From NCBI GenBank assembly GCA_018340375.1, contig JAFFJZ010000002.1:18556001-18620000 (forward strand): a DNA stretch of 64,000 nt, read 5' to 3'. Positions within the stretch are counted from its first letter, which is position 1; every line of letters starts with the position of its first letter. This document shows, piece by piece, positions 11,690-22,005 of this stretch. The stretch comes from Gonatopus flavifemur (Eukaryota > Arthropoda > Insecta > Hymenoptera > Dryinidae). Below the pieces are notes generated by a model. It had not been told where the DNA came from, did not search any database, and saw nothing but the letters and a program-made list of their open reading frames with translations. The position numbers were made by a program, and so were the translations under genes.

Positions 11690-12330
11690 ATTCAATGAAT
11701 TCAGAACGAATACATGTTGAATGCCTGGAGAATTCTTCATGAACTCACAACATGAATTCTTTCTGAACAGTAAGTTGTTCATCAATATAATTCAATTTGA
11801 ATTCAAAGTATTCATAATGAATTCATGTTTACTGTCATAACGGGAGCTCTTCGTGGGGACTCTTTTGCTATATGGGATGGTATTATGATTAGCATATCTG
11901 GGTGAGTAGAATAAATACATCTCAACGTTTAAAGACATAACCTATAAAATTCCAAGAGATGAATTCTGAACGTGTACTTTGCGAACTATTTATAAGAATT
12001 CATTTCAATAATTTTCTGAATTGAATTCTGATTCTATTTGAATACCGCTATGAATATTTTCATGCGGACATAACGGATATTCTCTGAGTACTGCCTTTGA
12101 GTTCTGTTTGAATACTCTGAGAATTCTTATATGAATTCCAGAACAATTCCAGCAGAACTCATTTCAAATCAAATGAATTCTATGAGACTTCTTTACGAAT
12201 TCACTCAATCTGATTCTATTAGAATTAAAAAAATCGAATATATTCCGAATTCATATGGGACTTGTGTGTTGTCTGGGGTCCCATCTTTCAAAGAAAATTC
12301 AAAATATTGTCAGAATTCGATTAAAAGTAT
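11690..12330. repeat. GAATTC-rich tract
   Basis: About 640 bp carry well over a dozen gaattc or near-gaattc words, often as tgaattca or agaattct palindromes, for example tatgaattcaatgaattcag near 11690. This is far above chance for a 6-mer. No clean repeat period or terminal repeat was found, and the ORF at 12131-12604 follows the words (Asn-Ser and Glu-Phe runs) without a family match. Confidence 0.6.
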
Positions 12331-14514
12331 CCCAAAAATCTTGCCAAAATCCTATATTCTTGCCTATTTGTTCTCAGTTTCAAAACTTTCACTCGAATCT
12401 AATGGATTTCATGATGAAGAGTTTACAATTCTTCTTCAAAAAAAAAAAAATGCAGAATTTTACATGACAAAAATGTTTCCACCAGGGATAACAAGAACTC
12501 CTTCCGGATCTATTCAGGATAGATCCATCCGGGTTTTGTATACCAGAAATGATATAATTCCCGTCTCTCCCGAACGTGCTATCAAATCCAGTCATTCGCG
12601 GTGAACCATTTTTTTCTGGTTTGTAACTGGTTTTTGCGACCCAACGTTCACCAACTGCCAATAATACGGTGAAAATATCATCACAAAAAAGGTATGATGA
12701 AATTATCCTTCGCCGTAATCATAATCCTACAAAGCAGAACACGTTAATAACATCGTTGCATCGTTCGCTAACCGTAAAACGATACAATATTCAATGTTCG
12801 AATTTCCGTTAAAGTTTGATATCGCTTGGCCTAAAAAACTACTATACCCAGAGATATTTTCATTTGAAGGAAGAACGACACTTTCCCTCCGTGGGAAGAA
12901 ATTTGACAATGATAGAAAGAGGAAATTAGGTATCGACCGTGTTATATTTCGAAGAGAAATGATTTCAAAGGATGCAGCCAGTCCGAGAATATTATGCATA
13001 TTCTCAGCTGGCACTGAAAACCGGTCGTCGTTTCGTCACACTGATTATCCGCACCCACAGAGATAGTTGCCTGCTACTTGGAGGCGTTACCCCCTATCTA
13101 CTTGTATTTCTTATGCACACTAGAAGTGGAGTTGAAATATATCTCCGTTATGTTGCCATTATTATTTGATATTTTTATCAAACGTGTACGCGTCTTCTCT
13201 TCTTCTTCATATCGTGTTTCAGTATTTCATGGTCGGTTGAGAACTCTCTTACGATAGAATCCACACAACTCATCGCGAAGCTTATTATATCATATCTGCG
13301 ATTTGAAAAGTCAAGAAAATAAAAGCAAAACATTCTTGCATATTCCCCAATGTCAAGATTATAGCAGAACAATCTTGAAGAGATTGCTGCTATCTATGCC
13401 CGCACGCGTCTTTGACTAACGTTATTATTATCATACAACATTACCGCACGAGGCACAAGAATCTTCCGTGTTATTAGCGATGCTTTGCGAAAAAATTACA
13501 TTAATGATCGATCTTTTATTCAGAGATTATTCAAAGAGCGTTCCAAGAATGTTCAATTCGATTGGATTACGTTTAATAACGGTGATCTTGGAAAGCATGT
13601 GTAATAGTGTACCTATTTTATTCTGATGACCTATGATTAGTTAATTTTGAAATATATGTATGCGTATGTTGAGCTAACAAAACGAATTTTAGTACAGTAT
13701 CATTCTGTCGACTGCAGAACTGTAGATACAGGTAGTGTATACGGCGGTGAGTTTCCTACACAAGACCTTGCACGAAGGATTTCTCTGTATAACCACTTGC
13801 CGCATAATTGTATGTCTTTAAAAGAGGAAGTATACCGATATCTTGGTCAAGTGGTATCTCATATTCTTACCAACGTAAGAACATTTTCCAATATCTTATT
13901 CCAGTATTGACTTATTATTTTGAAAAAAAAAATGTAATACATCGGTTGGATAAGAATTGTTGTGATACATTATTATCAATAATAATACAATCTTCATCTT
14001 TGTTGAATTTGTCATTTTTATGTTCCAATAGCAAATAGTATGCACGTAAAAAAGTTCCGTTCAAACTGATGTTCTCACGAACAGAACACTGTTCGAGATA
14101 TTTGTCTGATTTGTTTAATCAACTTTGGTATGAATAGCGGAAAGGTGTGGTCTCGATCAACAGCGCGTTGGAATGCATATGAGATTTCATGTATTTTCAT
14201 AAAACCACGGAAAACTTTTTCGTTTTTTACCAGATCACTCCTTGGGCCATTTTTCTATCGTATTGAAGAAAATGGTTTGAAAATTGCTGTTCTAATAATG
14301 ATTAGGTTGATTACTAAACATCGATGAGTTGGCATGAAATGCGCCCGTTCAGGACCATCACTGATAAAAGACGTTGTTTCTACGTAGAATTTAGGTGAAA
14401 TTCAGTTTTATGTGTGGAAATGGAGTGTTTTGAAATGTATTTGCAGGGAACCCGTTACATAGTAATTACCTGTTATCAAATTACCAATTTTCTAGTACAT
14501 TGCAAAATTTTGAG
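12331..14514. other. Gene-free stretch
   Basis: No supported exon or complete repeat. Several overlapping ORFs under 95 codons on both strands lack motifs. Confidence 0.4.
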
Positions 14515-14745
14515 AGTGAGATTTCACTCTTCAGCCAGCCAAAAGTGAGCCTGTCGAAATTTTGAGTGAAATTTCCACTCTTTTAGAGTGATATTCTAAG
14601 GTTTGAGGTTAGAAACTCACAGCCACTCCAATTCTAAAGTCAATTTTTCACTCTAAAAGAGTGAGGGTTCACTCGAAACGAATGAAAATCCCACTCGAAG
14701 CGGACTGGCTCACCTCGGAGACTTAGTGGAGTGAAACCAGGGGGG
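14515..14745. repeat. CACTC/GAGTG-rich foldback segment
   Basis: Words gagtg and cactc alternate about a dozen times, including gagtgagatttcactcttca and ctaaaagagtgagggttcac. The outer phrases agtgagcctgtcgaa and ttcgaagcg...ggctcacct point to an inverted layout. It looks like one arm of a larger disrupted element, with further gtgagtgagacac sequence at 15596-15609. Confidence 0.45.
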
Positions 14746-14851
14746 TACAACTCAACGTTATAAAAGTAGAATAAATTTGCACTGATTTCTGCGCCCTCTA
14801 AGCGGGGTACTTTGATGTGAACCAAAAATCAATATGGTGGCCTCGTGTAGC

Positions 14852-15048
14852 AGGGTAACCTCAAAATTATTCTGATTTTGAAACATCAATAATATTTCAA
14901 GAATAAAGTGTGAAAATGACAAAATTCTAAAACCAAATGATATATTAAAACATATAATTTGTTTTTGGAATTGTTGTCCACACTTTATTGTTCAAATATT
15001 ATTGATATTTCAAAATCAAAATTGGTCAGCATAATTTTGAGGTTACCT
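14852..15048. mobile_element. Foldback MITE with GGTAACCTC ends
   Basis: The left tip ggtaacctcaaaattat is the inverted copy of the right tip ataattttgaggttacc. The arms, about 80 bp each, contain ttgaaacatcaataatattt and its complement. The core is AT-rich and there is no ORF. Confidence 0.75.
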
Positions 15049-15160
15049 TGATTAAATACGATCAAAGCACCACCTTGATGGAATACTTGTCCGTAATCAA
15101 AATGTGGCTTGGGGTCATCCTATAGAGTTGAAGGTCCCTGAGTGAAACCATGGAGTAATA

Positions 15161-15368
15161 CCCACATAGCAACAGAGGTTATGTCGTTCCAAAAGTATTC
15201 TAAAAGATATCTTTAAGATGTCTTATGTAACATGAAAAGAACGATTTAAGAAAGATCCTTTCTCAAGAACAAATCTTTCTTAAATCGTTCTTTTCATGTT
15301 GCATAAGACATCTTAAAGATATCTTTTAGAATACTTTTGGAACGACATAACCTCTGTTGCTATGTGGG
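15161..15368. mobile_element. Near-perfect hairpin MITE, TA flanks
   Basis: Both arms, about 95 bp, are almost identical inverted copies (cccacatagcaacagaggtt ... aacctctgttgctatgtggg) with only one or two mismatches and a short loop near 15255-15272. TA lies on each side (15159-15160, 15369-15370). The high arm identity suggests a young insertion. A transcript across it would give a long perfect hairpin RNA. Confidence 0.85.
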
Positions 15369-15370
15369 TA

Positions 15371-15586
15371 GTAAGGAGACACAACTCCAATGGATGCATT
15401 TTCAGAATCTGATACACGAGAAAATCATCTCACTCGGACCTTGCGATGATGAGAGAAGGACAAGTATGCTCTAGGGCGCATGCGGACTAGTTGTAAAAGT
15501 TATTCCATTTGACGAACCTGGCCCTTTTGACCCGGCAAAGTGTATCAGATTCTGAAAATGCATCCATTGGAGTTATATCTCCTTAC
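15371..15586. mobile_element. Foldback MITE sharing its TA with the hairpin MITE
   Basis: The end gtaaggagacacaactccaa is inverted at the right as ttggagttatatctccttac. The arm phrase atggatgcattttcagaatc also pairs. TA flanks lie at 15369-15370, shared with the element on its left, and at 15587-15588. The unpaired core is about 100 bp and non-coding. Confidence 0.8.
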
Positions 15587-15712
15587 TATTACTTCGTGAG
15601 TGAGACACTTGATTTTTCACTCTTTCAGATTTAGAGAGTGTGGAAAATTCCAAAGGAATTGTGGCAGTTCGCGAGTAGTTCGCGAGCAAAATGGTTGCAG
15701 CTAATTATCCCA

Positions 15713-16495
15713 TTAAGGGGATACCAGCGTACCATCCGAGTGAAGATTTTGTGTGCAACCCTATGGAAAAGATCTCATAGAAACTGATACGTGGAATCTA
15801 TGAGACTTTATGAGATTTTATATGAGCATTTGTCCAGGGGTTTATGAGATTTTATAATGCCATTATGCGAATTAATAAGCACAAAATTGGATTTTATCAG
15901 GTTTTATAAACAATCGTGGAAAATCTCATAAAGACGTTTAAAATTAAAATTCCCTATGAGATTTTGGTGTGCTTTTGTCCAGGAGTTTATCAGAATGTAT
16001 CAGCATTTATAAGACCTTTTCAACAGGGAAGATTTCTTCCAACTGAACTTATGGAACTATCTGAAAATTTCAGGGAATAATCTTTGATATTTTATCAATT
16101 GCTGTACAGAGCCAGAGATGAGTTGAAGAGATTGCTAACGAGATATGAGAACCATAGTCCAGTTTCTGATTGGCAGTATCACTTTTTCCGTTTATCTCTT
16201 CATGCTGGTTGGCTTAGAAGAAAAATTCAACCAATCATATATTTTTCTTTAAAAGGAAAAAAACGTGATACGGACAATGATTTTAACATTGCGTTAGCAA
16301 TCTTTGCTATTCATCTCTGACAGAGCTTAAATGTCAAATTTCGAGAAAAAATTTCTTTTATCGACTGAGGAAAAACATTTTTTCCCGAAATTAGAAATTT
16401 GGGCTCGGTACAGCAATTGATAAAATATCAAAGATTGTTCCCTGAAAATTTAAGACAGTTTCATAAGTTCAGTTGAAATAAATCTTGCCAGGGTT
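15713..16495. mobile_element. TTAA foldback element, split by a nested insertion
   Basis: It begins TTAA then ggggataccagcg, the tip shared with the elements at 18184, 18571 and 18961. After 15750 it is interrupted by another element, then resumes as inverted arms 16029-16110 and 16410-16495 (ttgatattttatcaattgct and its complement). Its core shares words with the other two long members. The right tip is truncated, because sequence diverges after aaatcttg before any closing TTAA. Confidence 0.65.
15759..16028. mobile_element. Nested element with CCCTATGGAAAAG ends
   Basis: The left end ccctatggaaaagatctcat and, inverted, the right end ccctgttgaaaaggtcttat match at about 16 of 20 positions. 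The inside repeats tttatgagattttat and tgtccaggrgttta words. AAGATTT occurs just outside both ends (15744-15750, 16029-16035) and may be the target duplication with a few extra bases on the left. Confidence 0.55.
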
Positions 16496-16539
16496 GGAAA
16501 AACCCCGGGTTTTTTTGAAAAAGCCCGACCCACCCAATC

Positions 16540-17235
16540 TTTAATCCCGACATTGAGATTAGGAAGTAATTCCTCAATTTTCAATCTTAACTTTGGGATT
16601 AAAAAGTAATTTCTTAATTCTCAATCTTAACATTGGGATTCAAAAGGAGTTCTTCAATTTCTATCCCGATGTGAAAATCAAGGAATGGAAAAAAACATTT
16701 GATTCAGATCTTTGCATTAAGGGCATTCATCAGAGGCAAAGCTACTAGATCTCTCCTCCCAGTTTTCTCAACGATTAATGAATATAATCGATTTTAATGA
16801 GCAGGTGCGTCTTCTTAGCATATCAAAGAAAGTGCAGCTACTCTTTATTTTCCATTCTATTTGTTCGTTTCTGAGAAAACTGGGGGGGGGGTGATTTTGG
16901 AATCTAGTAACTTTTTGGGAAGGTAGTGAATGCCGTTAAGAAGATGACCCATATTTGATAAACATTCGTCCACACGAACCGGAATAACAAATGTATATAG
17001 CGGAGAAAATTTTCTCCGAGATCACCCATTTTTCAAGAGAAAAATGAAAAAAAAATGTTCAAATCAGATCTTTGCGTCGAAAGTAACTTTCCAATTTTCA
17101 ATCCCGACATTGGGATCAAAAATTAATTTTTGAATTTCCAATCCCAACATTGGCATTGAAGAATAATTTATTCGCTCCTCAATCCCAACATTGGGATTAA
17201 AAATTGAAAATTCAATTGTTAATTCAAAGTTTTTG
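16540..17235. repeat. Palindromic minisatellite, two blocks
   Basis: Units of about 45 bp centred on the palindrome aatcccaacattgggatt recur with spacers like aaaaagtaattt in 16540-16690 (three units) and 17090-17235 (three units). A TTAA MITE (16718-16939) sits between the blocks. The phrase cagatctttgc follows block one and precedes block two, which suggests a larger duplication. Confidence 0.6.
16718..16939. mobile_element. TTAA-flanked MITE, copy 2
   Basis: It is bounded by TTAA at 16718-16721 and 16936-16939 and matches copy 1 (8944-9163) end to end: ctactagatctctcctccca on the left and tctgagaaaactgggggggg on the right. Confidence 0.8.
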
Positions 17236-17733
17236 AATTAGGGATTTCACAACCCTGCCCTCCAGTTGTTCGGTGGAGGGGAAAACGTAATTTTGGCGGG
17301 CCAAAAATCGTCCAATTTTCGAGCAAAATTCGACATTTCTTTTCAAAACTCCGCCATTTTGCTGGAAATGTGTAGCCAAAAGGATATTCCCCTATATAAT
17401 TTATTTTAAGAGTTATAGCGTTTTAGATGAGAGAATGCGTCGGCCGAAAAACAGCGATGAACACGTGCTCGGAGTGGCTTCGAGAGGGGCGCAGTTTTCA
17501 CCGCCAAAGCGGTGTATTTACCTTCTCTTTGAAGGTGAAGAAGGGACCTTGTATGGTGCTGGGATAGCTAATTAGATGTAAATGTCGAAAAACAAAAATT
17601 ACTCATGGTTTTTTCCTTCCTGAAACTTTAGACGCGTTTTTCTCGAAACAACTTTTTTTTGCGCGCGGTACACGATTCAGCTTCAACGACTCGACCGATT
17701 TTGATGTTTGATGGCTCAAATTGAAGCTTATTC

Positions 17734-17904
17734 AATTTGGGGGGCCATATGAAGGCGTTTTTTTTAAAATTGTTGTTGATTTTTTTTTAAAGTTGAAGCA
17801 AAGCAAAAAAAACGGTGAAAAAAGATTTTTTTTCTGTAAACGGCTGTCATTTTTTTTTAAAAGGGTTTTTCAAAAATCGGAAATTCATATGGCCCCCCAA
17901 ATTT
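17734..17904. repeat. Foldback around ggggggccatatgaa
   Basis: The phrase caatttggggggccatatga is inverted at 17884-17904 (tcatatggccccccaaattt). The interior is T- and A-homopolymer rich. The plus ORF across it (17721-17981) is low complexity. Confidence 0.5.
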
Positions 17905-18183
17905 CATCTATTTTGAGAATATTTTTGGTTTCTTTGTTTCAGATCATTTGGCAGGGCTGTAGAGTGTTCCGCGCACATTGATACTCGTCGCGCACGGCTT
18001 TATTGAATGAGGACTGGCGCCACCATTTAATTTTTTTTTTTTTTGACAAAAAAATATGATTTACATCTCAAAACATAGACCTTTAAGTAACAATAAAGAA
18101 TTTTTCATAAAAACATTGGCAATAGCCTAAAAAAAAATCATGAAATGACGTTAATTTTCGATCCTTTCGACTAGAACCTCCCC

Positions 18184-18284
18184 TTAAGTGGATACCAGCG
18201 TTTGTCTCGGACCTTTCTTTCTATCGTATAGGTTAGTCCTCTTCTAGCCAATGTGCTCTGATGGTAACGCTGGTATCCTCTTAA
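18184..18284. mobile_element. Short TTAA foldback MITE
   Basis: TTAA flanks both ends (18184-18187, 18281-18284). Tips are gtggataccagcg and, inverted, gaggataccagcg. At about 100 bp it is the smallest family member here. Confidence 0.8.
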
Positions 18285-18570
18285 GGGCCATGGAGTTAAA
18301 AAACGAACAAACTTTTGCTACATAATTTTCAAATGACCAAGCACCAATTACAAATTTTAAATATACAGCGATGAATTCACTGCTAGGATTTGGCTCAAAA
18401 TGTAAATCCAGAGCTCAAAACACATTCCCAAACATGGAAAAATGAGTTAAAAAATTATTGATGTTTGTAGGTTAATATGTTTATCATCGTTTGCATAATT
18501 TTAACCAATCATTTGCAATTCCAATTCCATTGGAAGCTCAATTTAAGTGATTTTCTCAATTATTGTGGAT

Positions 18571-18964
18571 TTAAGGGGACACCAGCGATCCCCGCTGATG
18601 CAACCCGTCATACAAAACTACCGACTGAGTAAACATTTTCTCGGCAAAAATACTCTGAACTGGATTCATGAAGAAGGGTGAAATTTTCAGGAATCAAACT
18701 TCAATCCTTGATCTACTGCTGTACATCGCTCAAATTTCGAATTTCACAGAAACATTTTTTCCTCAGTTGGTATTATAAACTTGCTTTTCGAAATTCAAAA
18801 TTTGGGCGATGTACAGCAGTAGATCAAGGATTGAAGATTGATTCCTGAAAATTTCACCCCTGTTCATGAATCCAGTTCAGAGTATTTTTGCCGAGAAAAT
18901 GTTTACTTAGTCGGTAATTTTGTATGACGGGTTGCATCAGCGGGGATCGCTGGTATCCCCTCAA
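18571..18964. mobile_element. TTAA foldback MITE, long form A
   Basis: It starts TTAA-ggggacaccagcgatcc and ends ggatcgctggtatcccc-TCAA. The arms of about 170 bp pair nearly throughout (cgctgatgcaacccgtcata). The central words aaatttgggcgatgtacagc are shared with the neighbouring element. Confidence 0.85.
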
Positions 18965-19267
18965 GAGGATACCAAAGTTACCATCGGAGCACGTCTTCTT
19001 GCACTAAAATACTCGAAACTGAATTCATAAAAAAATCTGAAATGTTCAAGGATGATTCTTTGAGACCTTATCTAGGTCTATACAGAGCCCAAATTTTTAA
19101 TTTCGAAGAAAATGTTTTTTTCCGAAATTCAAAATTTGGGCATCGTACAGACCTAGATTAGGTCTCAAAGAATCATCCCTGAAAATTTCAGACTTTTTTG
19201 AGAATTCAGTTTCGAGTATTTTAGTGCAAGAAAACGTGCTCCGATGGTAACTCTGGTATCCTCTTAA
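18961..19267. mobile_element. TTAA foldback MITE, long form B
   Basis: It starts at the TCAA that closes element A, then gaggataccaaagttacc, and ends ggtaactctggtatcctc-TTAA (19264-19267). The arms are about 135 bp. The two elements are back to back, sharing one degraded TTAA. Confidence 0.85.
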
Positions 19268-19929
19268 AATTTGTATTTACTACCTAGTAGATCGGAAAGT
19301 ACGTAGCAAAATTTTGTCCATTTCTTGAAGGCCTCCATGGTCATTGAATCGCGAGTCGGGTCTCTCAGGCCCGGTGAAATTCAATCTTCTTTTGTCAGTA
19401 AAAATTTACAAAAATCGGAGAAGTTTGGTCATATTTACTTATAAATTATAATTTTTTCAGAAAAATATAAATATGCAAAAGTAAAAAAGAAGTGAAAAAA
19501 GTGTGGCAACATTTTTTAAGATACAGGGTGTGCCAGAATTCGCGGACCCGATTTCACAGGTATATTCTGCAGCCAAAATGAAATAATTTGCCGTTTGAAA
19601 AACATTTTTTCGACGCTATTTGAGACCCAAAATTCAATTCTTCAGTTCAAGAAGATAAATAACGATGAATCATCAGATTATTTCATGAATTTAAATTTTA
19701 GTTTCGTTTGTATAAACGAACTTCAACAATATAGATTTTTCATGAAAATCTCAAAGATTCTCAAAGATTCTCAAAGTTTATCAGTGTTTCTCCGAATTTT
19801 GCAGAGAGAATGCAATGTTTTTCAGAGATTATTCATGGGTTTGTAGAAGGGGAGAAAGGGGAGGGACATATAAAATTATCTAACTATTACGATACTTTAG
19901 TGATATTTCTGAAATTTTTGATCCTATTT
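19268..19929. other. Gene-free stretch
   Basis: No exon is supported. The phrase atacagggtgtgccagaatt (19520-19539) looks like a DNA-transposon tip but no partner end was found. Confidence 0.4.
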
Positions 19930-20481
19930 CACGGAGAAAAGTACAGGTCGAAAATGTAGTAATTTTGATAAAAATTTGAGAATATTCCTCAAAACCTAAG
20001 AATGTGTCTTAAATTATTTATCAAGTCAAAATGGTTCACATTCACACCAAAAAGAAAGTCCTCAACTCAGATCGTTTCATCACTGAATTTAAAACGCAAC
20101 TAAAACATTCGCCAACACAATGGACAAAGCTGGATTTCAGTCAATTTCAAATTATGACTCAAACAGATTAAGACTTTCTTCTCACATTGTTTTTGTTGAA
20201 TTTTACTTGAAAAAGAATGAACAATTATCAACACTTAACAGACAATAGGAGAAAATATGAACTTTCCAAAAGTCGCGCATGAAATTCGAAATTTTGTTAT
20301 TCACTTTATAAAATTTCAATTTTGAAAAGTTCATATTTTCTCTTATTGTTTAACAAGTATTGATAATATTTCATTCTCTTTCAAATAAAATTCAACAAAA
20401 ATGTGAACAGTTTTATCTTTCTCACAAATTTAAGAAATATTTCTCAAATTTGTATTGAAGATTATTATATTTTTCTCCGCG
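19930..20481. mobile_element. MITE of the CACGGAG family (complete)
   Basis: It starts cacggagaaaagtac and ends tttttctccgcg. Long inverted arms pair across it (ttgagaatattcctcaaaac; atgaactttccaaaa and its complement). The same family is seen at 3380-3801. The first 11 bases equal the tips of the THAP-bearing element at 9950, a possible source of transposase specificity. Confidence 0.75.
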
Positions 20482-22005
20482 TTGGGCACCGTCCAAATCT
20501 CTCGGTCTGAAGTATCCAAACGAATATACGTACACATGAAACCTTGAAAACTTCATGACACGCTTGGTACCATCTATCTTTCAATGTCTCATAGAAATCC
20601 AAAGAATCTCCATCGTTGTGAATCCTGTATCCTGTATTCATTCATTTGAAATTCATACAATAACAATATAAATGTACAAATTATTCAGCACCTAATTATC
20701 AAAAAGAATCACAAGAATGACGATGAAAATAGTAAAAGAACGATTCGAATCAATTCAATAACTTGACTTTCTTCCTTGGTTAGAACGCACGACGACGCAT
20801 CGATCGCAATCGAGTTTCTCAAACTGCCTCTGTGTGAATTGACAAGCATAATTAGTCTTGTTGAATTACTAGATGCTTGAATTCGATAAAAGTTCATTGG
20901 TCGGCGTAACAGTGTTACAAATTACATTCTTATCTGAAGAAGTCGGAGAGCACCGTTATAAAAGTCTGCCATGGCAAAAAAAAGAGTCTCAAGTTTCATC
21001 GAGGTATTGGAAAATACTAAAATATTATCAACTCGAGTGAATTATACTGAACCGTGTGAATCGTTTGAAATTTTATTGAGGAGAATTTGCATGATCGATA
21101 AACTGGTTTTTTTGTTCTCATCTTACACGGGATTTTTATATATTATAATTCCGAGAAATTATTCTACCTGTAGAATCACAGGGAAGAATTCAAATATCTG
21201 ATTCATTTTCTGTGAAAAAGTTTCTTGAAATCGTCAATCACCTTCCCGGGAGAATGCAAAGCTCTGAAGGACGTGGAACAAAAGTTTATTGAAATTTTTC
21301 CTTTTATATCTATACAAGATTGGCTGTGCGTGAAACACATGAATGACAATGATGACAATTTAGCGAGTTAAAATCTATGGGAATTGATCTATGTACAAAT
21401 CGAGGACAGGTCAAAGAATGCATTAAAAGCCTAACCGACAGCTTCGGGTTACTTCCGCTAATTGGAAACCACTTGAGCTAGAGCCCAGAGGGGGTCTATC
21501 TTTGCGTTAACATCGTTAACACGTTACATCACATTTCTAACGTAACTTTGTTATTTCCTCGTCAAAGTACGTAACGTAACTAAGATACGATGAATGTGTT
21601 CTCATTTAATTACCGCAATTCTTTTATCTATGAATGAATGAAGAATGGTGTAATTACGATCACTGCATTGTACAAATACGAGTATTCTCCGCGATTCGAG
21701 CGTACGTTAACGATAACGAACGTAGAACGAATAATTGATCCCTCTCCGGTTGTATAATCAAATAAATATGCATGATTTTTTTGGACCGTACATTTGGTTT
21801 ATCTGTACATTTGTATTCTCAGGTTTCTCCGTGAAACAACCACGCCACATTCCTCTTCCCTCTTTCTCAGGAAAGGAAAAAAGAAAGAAGAAAAAAGTCA
21901 AGCGGGCAAGAGCAAGGAGAGAGGAAAAACGGTACTTTTGTACTCTCGACTTCGCAATCGCGAAATTTATATATCAATCCCATCTCATTCGGACTGGTTT
22001 CTTAC
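20482..22005. other. Gene-free stretch next to the kinase exon
   Basis: This would be the start of the intron that follows the kinase exon on the minus strand. No further kinase exon (GGFAKC or HRDLK type) is seen. The ORFs are short and antisense. Confidence 0.45.

Noticed and set aside
12131..12604. 157-codon plus ORF
   Set aside because: It follows the GAATTC-rich tract and a run of adenines. No family resemblance and no start context.
16084..16320. 78-codon ORF
   Set aside because: It lies across the inverted arm and core of a TTAA foldback element and has no protein features.
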